A stretch of 64,000 nt of DNA from Oscillospiraceae bacterium. Its GTDB lineage: Bacteria > Bacillota > Clostridia > Oscillospirales > Ruminococcaceae. The position numbers and the translations under genes were made by a program. Shown piece after piece: positions 53,741 through 61,869 of the stretch (position 1 is the first letter of the stretch; each line of letters starts with the position of its first letter). The stretch is from positions 62,001-126,000 of the forward strand of contig CADBXK010000001.1 in the NCBI GenBank assembly GCA_902798695.1, written 5' to 3'. The notes under the pieces were generated by a model, which was not told where the DNA came from, searched no databases, and saw only the letters and a program-made list of their open reading frames with translations.

Positions 53741-56700
53741 TTGCAGTTGAAGAAAAATAAAAAAGTTTTAATTATATTTTTATTGATTTTATTTCTGTTT
53801 TCTGCCTTTAGAGTTGTAGAGGCTTTAACTTCGGAATCGTTATTACAGATTACAAATGTGGAAATTTTAAATAAATCTGATACGGCGGATATTGTTGATG
53901 TAAATTTTTCAAAAAATGAAGTTAAACCCAAAGTTGTTTACCATCAAACAGGGGATTTTATTACATATAAACTAACTATAAAAAATTGTCAAAATAAAAA
54001 CTATACAATAAAATCAATAAAAGACAATAATACAAATGAATATTTTTCTTATGAATATGAAAGTTATGAAGGAGTTAAGGTAAATGCTCAAGATGAGTTT
54101 TCTATTAGCATAAAAGAAACATATATAAAATCAATCACGGATATTTTAAAAAGAAATCAGGAGTTTTCAGTTGGATTTATTATTGTTTTACAAGATGAAG
54201 ATAATAATGTAATAGACCAGCAAATTAATTTTAATGATTTTGTAGGACCGAGTACAGGGGGACAAAAAATAGGATTTTATTTAATCTCTTTAGTATTATC
54301 ATTTTTAATGTTATTATTTTTGAGTGTAAGAATAAAAAGTTATAGTAAAAACAATTCAATTTTAAAATATATAAAAAAAGAAGCTGTTGTATTATTAAGT
54401 TTATTTTTACTTATTTTTCTGAATGTATTTCCGGTTGTTTCTGATGGTGTAGAATCAACATATTTTAACTTTTCTTTCAATAATAGTATTAGTCTAAAAG
54501 ATAAGTTAATTGTTTCATTCGACATAGATGGAACGTTGAATGATATAATTGTTGACTATAATGAGTGTGTTGATTTACCAACTATTCCTCAAAAAGATGG
54601 ATATAATTTCGATAAATGGATTTTGGAAGATGGAACTGTTTTTGATGAAAATAATCCGATTAAAGAAGATATAACAATAAAAGCAAAATTTATTCCAATT
54701 GAATATTATATAACCTATGAATTAAATGGTGGAAGTGTGGCTATTCCCAATCCAACTGAATATAACATAGAAACAGATACGTTCACTCTAAATAATCCAA
54801 CAAAAGAAGGATATGACTTTGTTGGATGGACAGGTTCAAATGGAGAAGTACCACAAAAAGAGGTAACAATACCTAAAGGTTCTACCGGTAATAAAGAATA
54901 TACCGCAAATTGGGAATTAACGTCGTATAGTATAAACTATGAATTAGATGGTGGAAGTGTAGCTGTTCTAAATCCAACTGAATATAACATAGAAACAGAA
55001 ACGTTCACTCTAAATAATCCGACAAAAGAAGGATATGATTTTGTTGGATGGACAGGTTCAAATGGAACAGAGCCACAAAAAGAAGTAACAATACCGAAAG
55101 GTTCTACTGATAATAAAGAATATACCGCAAATTGGGAATTAACGTCATATAGCATAACCTATGAATTAAATGGTGGAAGTGTAGCTGTTCTAAATCCAAC
55201 TCAATATAGCATAGAAACAGAAACGTTCACTCTAAATAATCCAACAAAAGAAGGATATAAATTTACTGGATGGACAGGCTCAAATGGATCAGTGCCACAA
55301 AAAGAGGTAACAATACCTAAAGGGTCTACTGGTAATAAAGCATATACCGCAAATTGGACAAATGAGTATACAATAATATATCATTCAAACAACGGAGCAG
55401 ATCAAATTACTAGTCAAACTGTAATTTTTGATCAAGAAGTTGATTTACAGGAAAATACTTTCTCTAATGGGAATATGATCTTTAAAGAGTGGACTACAAA
55501 ATCTGACGGTTCTGGAGTTAAATATATAGATAAAGCTAGAATAGTCAATTTGGCGATGAATGAAGATTTTAAAGTTCATCTTTATGCACAGTGGGAAGAA
55601 CCTAATAGAAAGAAAGCAACCTTCAAAAAAGGTATTGACGTTAACAAAACAATGAAACAATTGTCAGGAACTTCTAATGCTAATGAAAATACTTTAAATT
55701 CTAATATAAAATCAATAAAAAGAGCAACTCAACAAGAATATGATTCGGCAACAGCAAGTAAATCATTAGTTTCTACAAACGATTCTAATTACCCAATTTA
55801 TATGTGGTATGATAATGGTACAATTTATTATTATAGTGAAGCGGATGACTTATATTTAAATGTAGATAGTCAAAAAATATTTCATAGTTTAACAGAACTA
55901 ACATTTATAGATTTAAAAGACTTGAATACAAGTAACGTTAAGAATTTTAATTCTGCGTTTGAAAATTGTAAAAAAATACAAGAATTAGATTTAAGACAAT
56001 TTAACACAAGTAAACTCTGTACTACGCAGTATATGTTTAATGTCTGTGAAGAACTTACTTCGTTAAACTTAAGTAGTTTTAATACATGTCAAGTTAATAC
56101 TATGGATCATACTTTTAGTAGTTGTAAAGCATTAACTAAATTAGATATAACCAACTTTAATACTTTTAATGTTAAAGCCATGAGTAAGATGTTCGATGAC
56201 ATGTATAAACTTCAATCATTAGATTTGAGTAGTTTTGATACAAGAAATGTTGAAACTATGGTAGAAATGTTTGAAACAAATGAAAGTTTAAAATATTTAG
56301 ATCTAAGAAACTTTAATACATCTAATGTTAAAAGTATGCAAAAAATGTTTAATGAATGCACACAATTAGAAAATGTAAACTTGAGCGGCTTTAGTAATGA
56401 AAAAGTCACTGATATGTCTTCCATGTTTGCTCAGTGTAAATCATTAAAAACTGTTGATTTAACAAACTTTAAGACGGGTAATGTAATAAATATGGCTTCT
56501 GTGTTTAATACTTGTGAGCAATTAACATCTGTTGATTTAAGTAGCTTTGATACAAGTAAAGTTACAGATATGAATCGTATGTTTGCAGGATGTGCAACTT
56601 TAGTTGAACTTGATGTAAGTAGCTTTAATACTAGCAATGTTAAAAATATGGAGAAAATGTTTAGTAATATGAAAAATATAGAAACTATCTATGCTGATGA

Positions 56701-56896
56701 CGGTTTTACTACGGGTAGTGTTACAAACGGCAACCAAATGTTCGTATATGATACCACTCGTCCAGGTGACGATCAGCCAAATGCTAAACTCAAAGGTGGA
56801 GAAGGAACTACGTATGACAAAAATCATTTGGGAAAAGATTATGCTCGTATAGATGATGCACATAATGGAAATCCTGGATATTTTAGTAGAAAATAG
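53741..56896 (+). CDS. Large membrane-anchored surface protein with InlB-type B-repeats and BspA-like (DUF285) repeats
   Basis: 1051 aa. A signal/anchor helix (about 8-28, VEA before a likely cleavage site) is followed by an extracellular domain (35-170), two membrane helices (about 178-198 and 213-231) with a short basic loop between them, then a large outside part. This contains one divergent and three near-identical 74-residue B-repeat units (about 321-539; YELNGGSVA, NNPTKEGYDFVGWTG, TANWELTS), one more B-repeat-like unit, and from about 720 to 980 roughly ten BspA/DUF285 leucine-rich units (LDLSSFDTSNV..M..MF). Such proteins bind host or bacterial surfaces. No LPXTG motif. Start TTG 53741 behind AAGGAGGG. 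It is cargo of the spoIIID element. Confidence 0.88.
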   Translation: MQLKKNKKVLIIFLLILFLFSAFRVVEALTSESLLQITNVEILNKSDTADIVDVNFSKNEVKPKVVYHQTGDFITYKLTIKNCQNKNYTIKSIKDNNTNEYFSYEYESYEGVKVNAQDEFSISIKETYIKSITDILKRNQEFSVGFIIVLQDEDNNVIDQQINFNDFVGPSTGGQKIGFYLISLVLSFLMLLFLSVRIKSYSKNNSILKYIKKEAVVLLSLFLLIFLNVFPVVSDGVESTYFNFSFNNSISLKDKLIVSFDIDGTLNDIIVDYNECVDLPTIPQKDGYNFDKWILEDGTVFDENNPIKEDITIKAKFIPIEYYITYELNGGSVAIPNPTEYNIETDTFTLNNPTKEGYDFVGWTGSNGEVPQKEVTIPKGSTGNKEYTANWELTSYSINYELDGGSVAVLNPTEYNIETETFTLNNPTKEGYDFVGWTGSNGTEPQKEVTIPKGSTDNKEYTANWELTSYSITYELNGGSVAVLNPTQYSIETETFTLNNPTKEGYKFTGWTGSNGSVPQKEVTIPKGSTGNKAYTANWTNEYTIIYHSNNGADQITSQTVIFDQEVDLQENTFSNGNMIFKEWTTKSDGSGVKYIDKARIVNLAMNEDFKVHLYAQWEEPNRKKATFKKGIDVNKTMKQLSGTSNANENTLNSNIKSIKRATQQEYDSATASKSLVSTNDSNYPIYMWYDNGTIYYYSEADDLYLNVDSQKIFHSLTELTFIDLKDLNTSNVKNFNSAFENCKKIQELDLRQFNTSKLCTTQYMFNVCEELTSLNLSSFNTCQVNTMDHTFSSCKALTKLDITNFNTFNVKAMSKMFDDMYKLQSLDLSSFDTRNVETMVEMFETNESLKYLDLRNFNTSNVKSMQKMFNECTQLENVNLSGFSNEKVTDMSSMFAQCKSLKTVDLTNFKTGNVINMASVFNTCEQLTSVDLSSFDTSKVTDMNRMFAGCATLVELDVSSFNTSNVKNMEKMFSNMKNIETIYADDGFTTGSVTNGNQMFVYDTTRPGDDQPNAKLKGGEGTTYDKNHLGKDYARIDDAHNGNPGYFSRK
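54704..55357 (+). repeat. Three tandem 222-bp repeats inside the surface protein gene
   Basis: Units begin at 54704, 54926 and 55148 and encode 74 residues each; the third stops a few residues short. They differ at few positions, so the array is young or kept uniform by recombination, and copy number could change without shifting the frame. Confidence 0.92.
55900..56690 (+). repeat. BspA-like (DUF285) leucine-rich repeat array
   Basis: About ten units of roughly 23-24 codons reading L..LDLS.FNT.NV..M..MF..C. Similar at protein level, more diverged at DNA level than the 222-bp repeats. Confidence 0.8.
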
Positions 56897-56942
56897 ACAT
56901 TAGTTTTAAATAATAATAAATTAAATATTATTTAAATATTGG

Positions 56943-56977
56943 AAAAATACGCTTCAAAAAACGAAGTGTATTTTTTT
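56943..56977 (+). terminator. Terminator after the surface protein gene
   Basis: AAAATACGCTTC (56944-56955) pairs with GAAGTGTATTTT (56963-56974), one wobble, 7-base loop, then a T run. Confidence 0.85.
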
Positions 56978-57156
56978 ATTTAAAATTAATAGAAAAATAT
57001 TAATATATTTAGATTTATATAAATAAAACAAGAATTTTGCTGTGTGGAATTTACTGTAAAATATTTTAAAGTTTATAGGTATCATTACATGGAATATTGT
57101 TATGTTAGATAATCATATAATTATGGCATAATAGATTAAATTTTAAGGAGCACGTC

Positions 57157-57312
57157 ATGATAAAAGATAACGAATATACTTTTTATAATCCCAATTCTGA
57201 AAATGATACTGTAAATTTATTAATTAAAATTATATGCAATATTGCTATCGAAAAATGTTTAAATGATGCATATAAAATATTACCTGATTCAATAAACAAT
57301 TCTGATGTTTAA
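57157..57312 (+). CDS. Small 51-residue protein upstream of the recombinase
   Basis: ATG 57157 with AAGGAG six bases upstream; 51 aa, starting MIKDNEYTFYNPNSENDTV and continuing with a hydrophobic helix (NLLIKIICNIAIEKCL). It lies 52 bases before the recombinase and on the same strand. Small proteins next to large serine recombinases are often recombination directionality factors that switch the enzyme to excision; that role here is a guess from position only. No recognisable DNA-binding motif. Confidence 0.55.
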   Translation: MIKDNEYTFYNPNSENDTVNLLIKIICNIAIEKCLNDAYKILPDSINNSDV

Positions 57313-57364
57313 TTAAATATAACAATATTAATATAATAAGTATTATCAGAAAGGATGTATAAGC

Positions 57365-58885
57365 ATGAGAGTTGTAGCTTACTGCCGAGTAAGTACTAAC
57401 AAAAATGAACAATTAGATAGTTTAGAAGCTCAGCAAAATTTTTTTAACGAATATTCTAATAGAAATAACTATAATCTTGTTAAAATTTATGCAGATGAGG
57501 GAAAAAGTGGGACAAAAATGAGAAACCGCACTGCTTTGTTAAAGTTACTATCCGATGCTAATAAACACTTATTTGATATGGTACTTATAAAAGATGTATC
57601 AAGATTAGCTAGAAATACATTAGATTTTTTAATCAGTATTAGAAAATTGAAAACACTTGGTATAAAAGTTGTATTTATAAACTATGATCAAACTTCATCT
57701 GATAGTTCAGAATTTATGCTTACAATGTTAAGTGCTATAGCACAAGAAGAGAGTGCAAATACTTCTAAAAGAGTTAAATTTGGTAAAAAAATCAACGCAG
57801 AAAATGGAAAAGTTCCAAATTTAGTATATGGTTATGATAAAATTCCTGGAGACATTTTCAATCTAAAAATCAACGAAAATGAGGCAAATATCATAAAGCA
57901 AATTTTTATTATGTACACTGAAAAAAATATAGGTGAAAACAAGATAGCTCATCAACTAAATCAAAAAGGATTAAAAACTAAAAGAAATTGTAAATGGTCT
58001 CAAAATGCTATTTCACGTATTCTTTCTAATGAATTATATATTGGAAAAATTATAAATGGAAAAGAGACCGTTGAAGATTTTCTTACGGGGAAAAGAAAAG
58101 CCATTGATGAATCTAAGTGGTTAATTACAGAAAAACCAGAACTAAGAATAATTGATGAAAAAGTTTTTCAAAAAGCAAAGCAAATAAAGAGTAATCGTCG
58201 AGCTGCTTTTAATTTGACAGGAGAACGTAGTGATCATAAACATATTTTTAGCAAATTGATTAAATGTGGATGTTGTGGAGCATCTTTTAGAAGAAGTGTT
58301 CGAAAATATAAGAATGTATATGTGAAATGGATTTGTAATAACAGAAACCATAATGGCGTTCAAAGTTGCCCTAATAAAATTGTTGTTGATGAAAAAGAAT
58401 TACTTAATTATATAAAAAATTATTTTTTAAATATATTAAAAAATAAAAAAAATATCAAAAAATATATAATAAATGAATTCAATAAAAAATTTGAAGAAAA
58501 GTTTAAAAATGAGGCTTTTGTTAAAGAACTAGAAAAACAATTAAATAGACTTATAAAAAGCAAACAAAAATACATAGATATGTTTGACAATGATATTATC
58601 ACTATTGAAGAGTTAAAAAATAAAAGTTTAGAAATAAATATAAGTATTGACAAAACAAAAAAACAAATTGAATTGTTTAAATTAAATATATCTAAAAACA
58701 ACTTACTTAATAATATTGTGATAAAAACTTTTAATGACATTGAAAAATTTTTATCAATATCAATTATAGATAATGATATGATTAATAGGATTATTGAAAA
58801 AATAGTGGTAAGCAAAGAAGGGGAAAAAAATATTTATTTGAGACTATTTGATGATATAGGGTTAAATGAAACCGTTCATATTTAA
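57365..58885 (+). CDS. Large serine recombinase of the spoIIID element
   Basis: 506 aa. The catalytic domain carries Ser10 in AYCRVST, the KDVSRLARNTLDFL segment near 77 and AIAQEESANTSKRVKFG near 137. The recombinase (DNA-binding) domain spans about 160-270, a zinc ribbon about 300-345 (KCGCCGASF; WICNN..SCPNK), and a long coiled coil about 360-470 as in large serine integrases. Length and order match the phage/skin type (as SpoIVCA, which excises skin in Bacillus). ATG 57365 has AGAAAGGATG upstream. The last codons overlap the attP half-site, and the stop is 8 bases from the core TACATA. It should excise the element and restore spoIIID. Confidence 0.96.
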   Translation: MRVVAYCRVSTNKNEQLDSLEAQQNFFNEYSNRNNYNLVKIYADEGKSGTKMRNRTALLKLLSDANKHLFDMVLIKDVSRLARNTLDFLISIRKLKTLGIKVVFINYDQTSSDSSEFMLTMLSAIAQEESANTSKRVKFGKKINAENGKVPNLVYGYDKIPGDIFNLKINENEANIIKQIFIMYTEKNIGENKIAHQLNQKGLKTKRNCKWSQNAISRILSNELYIGKIINGKETVEDFLTGKRKAIDESKWLITEKPELRIIDEKVFQKAKQIKSNRRAAFNLTGERSDHKHIFSKLIKCGCCGASFRRSVRKYKNVYVKWICNNRNHNGVQSCPNKIVVDEKELLNYIKNYFLNILKNKKNIKKYIINEFNKKFEEKFKNEAFVKELEKQLNRLIKSKQKYIDMFDNDIITIEELKNKSLEINISIDKTKKQIELFKLNISKNNLLNNIVIKTFNDIEKFLSISIIDNDMINRIIEKIVVSKEGEKNIYLRLFDDIGLNETVHI

Positions 58886-59033
58886 GACAACCATACATAA
58901 AGATGTTAGTGTTAGGTTAAAGAAGTTAAATCCATCTTTGTATAGAAAAGTTCAAAAAATTTTAGAAATAAACAAAAAAGAGAGACACATAAGAGGAGGA
59001 ATTGCTACGAGAAAAAAATATAAAGGAATTTGA
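58866..59033 (+). CDS. spoIIID: spoIIID, 3' segment (gene interrupted by a skin-like element)
   Basis: From the core CAT codon (58896-58898) the frame reads HKDVSVRLKKLNPSLYRKV, then ERHIRGGIATRKKYKGI and TGA at 59031. This is the end of the SpoIIID helix-turn-helix plus the C-terminal helix and the strongly conserved basic ERHIRGG tail. It has no ribosome site of its own; the ATG at 58866 lies in the recombinase gene and is probably not used. Joined to 53361-53475 it gives an uninterrupted 82-residue SpoIIID. Confidence 0.92.
   Translation: MKPFIFKTTIHKDVSVRLKKLNPSLYRKVQKILEINKKERHIRGGIATRKKYKGI
58869..58899 (+). other. attR: right junction of the element
   Basis: Element-side arm AAACC (58869-58873), TTCAT (58875-58879), TTTA (58881-58884), ACAAC (58887-58891), then core TACATA (58894-58899; central CA at 58896-58897). 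The arm is the reverse complement, with four mismatches in the first 18 spacer-to-outer positions, of the arm at attL. Confidence 0.85.
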
Positions 59034-59040
59034 AATATAG

Positions 59041-59069
59041 TGGACAAAAACAAAGAAAAGATGTATAAT
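59041..59069 (+). promoter_or_regulatory. Promoter before the YlmC/YmxH gene
   Basis: TGGACA (59041-59046), spacer 17, TATAAT (59064-59069). It lies just past the end of spoIIID, about 100 bases ahead of the next start. Confidence 0.65.
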
Positions 59070-59171
59070 ATGCACTAGATGTGTAGAATATTGGGTTTTA
59101 TTTGAGAATTTCATAGTAAATTTTTGATTTGCATACTTATTTAAATGTATATGTTATAGGGGGTATATGTT

Positions 59172-59462
59172 ATGGTGTGCAAATTAGAAGATCTTAGAGA
59201 TAAAAATGTTATAAATGTAAAAAACGGTGTTAGTCTTGGGTGTGTAGATGATGTTGTTATAGACACATGTTCTGCAGAGGTTGTTTCTCTTGTTATATAC
59301 GGACGAAACAGGCTATTTGGGCTTTTAGGACGAGAAGACGATATAATAGTATCTTGGAATAATATTAATATTATTGGTGATGATGTTATATTAGTTTGTT
59401 TTGATTGTATGCCTTGCAATATGAAAAAAAAGAGAAATTTTTTAAATTGTTTTTTTAATTAG
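59172..59462 (+). CDS. YlmC/YmxH-family sporulation protein (PRC-barrel)
   Basis: 96 aa forming one PRC-barrel: KLEDLRDKNVINVKNGVSLG, DVVIDTCSAEVVSLVIYGR, FGLLGREDDIIVSWNNI and IIGDDVILV. The family is widespread in spore formers, but its function is not known to me. ATG 59172 is behind AGGGGG. The Cys-rich, basic tail (CMPCNMKKKRNF) extends past the barrel. Its place right after spoIIID adds to the sporulation setting. Confidence 0.88.
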   Translation: MVCKLEDLRDKNVINVKNGVSLGCVDDVVIDTCSAEVVSLVIYGRNRLFGLLGREDDIIVSWNNINIIGDDVILVCFDCMPCNMKKKRNFLNCFFN

Positions 59463-59514
59463 GTTTTATATTAACCAAAGACTATATTAAATACATAGGA
59501 GGATTAAAAACGCG

Positions 59515-60474
59515 ATGAGTAAAAAAAAGAAGTTTAAATTAGTTAAGGTTTTTTTAATAATATTGTATTTGTTAATTGTTGTTTTATATGCTAGTCTTAT
59601 TTTTGGAAAATATGCATTTAACGATAGTAGATCGGATTTTAATTTTTTTGGAAAAAGTTTTTATGTTTTGGAAAATAATGATGCTGTCTTAGTTAATTAC
59701 AATTTAAAACCTAATGAGGGGAATATGGTAGTTTTAAAAAAGAATAATGCTGTTAATCTTGCAACATTAGATTTTGAAATTGACAAAAAGACATTTATAC
59801 TTAATTTAGATGGGCAGGATAAAGAAAATTATGTTACTGTTCCTTCTAAGAATGTATTTTTGGTTGAGAATATATTTCCTGTTTTGGGTGGTGTGTATTT
59901 GTTTTTATCTTCTATTTGGGGATGTTTGGTGATTGTTATACTGCCTTGTTCGTTATTTTTAATTTTTGAGACTGTTCAAATTGTAAAATTATATAAAAAT
60001 AAAAACAGTTTAAAAGAATCAGATTATAATGATCAACCCATTTCTAAATTAGATGGTGGTAACAAATTAGAGAATAAAAATTCAAGTGATAAGTTAAATG
60101 ATGAGTTAGATGAAGTTGATCAAAATAGCTTTGAAGAAAAAACTGATAACATAGAGGAAAAAGTTGAGAAAGTAAGCGAAAAGAAGTCTATGGATGATAT
60201 TTTAAAAAATATTGAGTATAAGGTAAAGTTTCAAGATACGCATCAGTTACAAAACACACATAGATTGAATGACAATATTGATGAAACAGTAAATAAAAAT
60301 GAAAAATTTAATCTATCACCTAAATATGGCTTAAATACTAAGAATATTGAGGATGGTATAGAACTTTCAGTTAGTCCTGATTGTATTGATAATTTAAAAT
60401 TGATATTGAAAACTGATGGGTCGCTTACTATAACTACAGATAAATATACTGCAAATATTGATTTGGATGTTTGA
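59515..60474 (+). CDS. Two-helix membrane protein with signal-peptidase-I-like layout
   Basis: 319 aa: basic N-terminus, helix (about 9-32), an outside domain of about 90 residues, a second helix (about 125-150), and a long charged cytoplasmic tail (about 155-319) rich in Asp, Glu, Lys and Asn. The layout helix-domain-helix and FGKSFYVLENNDAVLVNY recall SipW-type signal peptidases, but the catalytic SGSM-type serine block is missing. So it is either an inactive relative or unrelated. ATG 59515 is behind AGGAGG. Confidence 0.5.
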   Translation: MSKKKKFKLVKVFLIILYLLIVVLYASLIFGKYAFNDSRSDFNFFGKSFYVLENNDAVLVNYNLKPNEGNMVVLKKNNAVNLATLDFEIDKKTFILNLDGQDKENYVTVPSKNVFLVENIFPVLGGVYLFLSSIWGCLVIVILPCSLFLIFETVQIVKLYKNKNSLKESDYNDQPISKLDGGNKLENKNSSDKLNDELDEVDQNSFEEKTDNIEEKVEKVSEKKSMDDILKNIEYKVKFQDTHQLQNTHRLNDNIDETVNKNEKFNLSPKYGLNTKNIEDGIELSVSPDCIDNLKLILKTDGSLTITTDKYTANIDLDV

Positions 60475-60562
60475 TTTTAAATGTATAAATAAGGTATAAA
60501 ACCATAATTTGTCCGCATATTATTCATTGAGCTCATTAAATTTAACGTGGAGGATTGTTTAA

Positions 60563-61825
60563 ATGAAGCGGACATTTTATGGTTTAATATTTTTTCTGTG
60601 TTTATTGTTTATTGCTGTTTTATTTTGTCAAAATCCTGTTGATATGTTGCCTCAGAATTTTTCAAATAACACTGATTTTAATAATCAAGATCAGAAATAT
60701 AAAACATTGGAAAAACCGTCAGAAATGAGAGCGTGTTGGTTTTCTTATTTAGAATGGCAGTTATTATTAAAAAATAAAAATGAAAAACAGTTTGCCGAAA
60801 CAGTTAGAGTAATTTTTAACAATTTGAATAATTGTGGAATAAACACATTGATGTTGCATTTGAGGGCTTTTGGTGATGCGTTTTATGAATCAACGACTTC
60901 TCCAACATCTAAATATTTTACTGATAATGTTGGGGATAGATTAAAATTTGATCCATTAAAAATAATTATTGATATTGCAAAAGAACATAGTATTTCAGTT
61001 CATGGATGGATTAATCCGTTAAGAACTATGTCAGATGAAGATTTTTCAAAAGTATCAAATAATTATTTAATAAAAAAGTGGTATTTGTCTGAAAATAAAA
61101 GTGATTATTATATAAAGGACTTAACAGGAAAAAATATATTAATTCCAACTAATGCTGAAGTAAGAAAATTTATATTAGATGTTATTGGTGAAATTTTAAG
61201 TAATTATAGTTTAGATGGAATTCATATTGATGACTATTTTTATCCATCTAAAGTTGATGAGTTAAAAGAAAATGATGTTGCGTATTATAACAAGGTTAAA
61301 CCGGGGTGTGATATTAACACTTGGCGTAGGGAAGGAACATCAAGTTTAGTTAAGCAAATGTGTAGTAAATGTCATGAAATAAATGCTAACATTAAATTTG
61401 GAGTAAGTCCTCAAGCAAATTTAAAGAATAACTATAACTCTATGTTTATTGATGTTAAACGGTGGTTATCAGAATCTGGATTTGTGGACTATATAATGCC
61501 TCAGATTTATTTTGGATTTGAAAATTCATCACATCCGTTCGATAGAACTATAGATGAGTGGAATAATTTAATAAAAAATGATGTTGAACTCTATGTTGGA
61601 TTAGCTGTATATAAAGTAGGGATTGATAATGATCAGCATGCAGGTAGGGGGGCAAAGGAATGGAAAAACCATACTGATATTTTAAAAAGACAAGAAGAAT
61701 GTTGTAGGAAATATGAAAAATATAAAGGATATTGTTTGTTTTCATATCAAAGTATATTTCAATCAGATGGTAGTTTAAATTTAAAATCAAAGCAAGAAAT
61801 AGAAAATTTAAATCTTCTATTTTAA
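60563..61825 (+). CDS. GHL10/DUF187-type glycosidase, membrane anchored or secreted
   Basis: 420 aa with an N-terminal hydrophobic segment (about 5-22). The catalytic-barrel part begins MRACWFSYLEWQLLL and includes LMLHLRAFGDAFYEST, KEHSISVHGWINPLRT, DGIHIDDYFYPS near 226 and DYIMPQIYFGFEN, all typical of the GHL10 family, TIM-barrel hydrolases linked to peptidoglycan. The Asp pair in HIDDYF is the likely catalytic site. ATG 60563 is behind GTGGAGG. Confidence 0.9.
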   Translation: MKRTFYGLIFFLCLLFIAVLFCQNPVDMLPQNFSNNTDFNNQDQKYKTLEKPSEMRACWFSYLEWQLLLKNKNEKQFAETVRVIFNNLNNCGINTLMLHLRAFGDAFYESTTSPTSKYFTDNVGDRLKFDPLKIIIDIAKEHSISVHGWINPLRTMSDEDFSKVSNNYLIKKWYLSENKSDYYIKDLTGKNILIPTNAEVRKFILDVIGEILSNYSLDGIHIDDYFYPSKVDELKENDVAYYNKVKPGCDINTWRREGTSSLVKQMCSKCHEINANIKFGVSPQANLKNNYNSMFIDVKRWLSESGFVDYIMPQIYFGFENSSHPFDRTIDEWNNLIKNDVELYVGLAVYKVGIDNDQHAGRGAKEWKNHTDILKRQEECCRKYEKYKGYCLFSYQSIFQSDGSLNLKSKQEIENLNLLF

Positions 61826-61830
61826 TTCAA

Positions 61831-61866
61831 TAAAAAACTTCCTGAAATCAACTCAGGAAGTTTTTG
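61831..61866. terminator. Bidirectional terminator between convergent genes
   Basis: AAAAACTTCCTGA (61833-61845) pairs with TCAGGAAGTTTTT (61853-61865). A and T feet on either side let it work both ways. Confidence 0.88.
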
Positions 61867-61869
61867 CTT

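Larger units (their letters stand above)
53470..58899 (+). mobile_element. Skin-like excisable element inside spoIIID
   Basis: A 5,424-bp element between two direct copies of TACATA (53470-53475 and 58894-58899). It carries a surface protein gene, a small ORF and a large serine recombinase whose 3' end touches the right site. Excision at the repeats joins codons 1-38 of spoIIID in frame to the rest and rebuilds an 82-residue protein. The joined ends form an imperfect palindrome of about 60 bases (see attL and attR), as expected for a serine-integrase attP. No replication, conjugation or phage structural genes are present, so it is a minimal intervening element rather than a prophage. Excision in sporulating mother cells is inferred from the analogy with skin in sigK. 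Confidence 0.9.

Noticed and set aside
54704-55357. CRISPR-like array
   Set aside because: The 222-bp repeats are contiguous, in frame and code for B-repeats; there are no unique spacers and no cas genes.
53470-58899. Element as prophage or conjugative transposon
   Set aside because: It has no phage structural, replication, relaxase or coupling genes; only recombinase, small ORF and surface protein.
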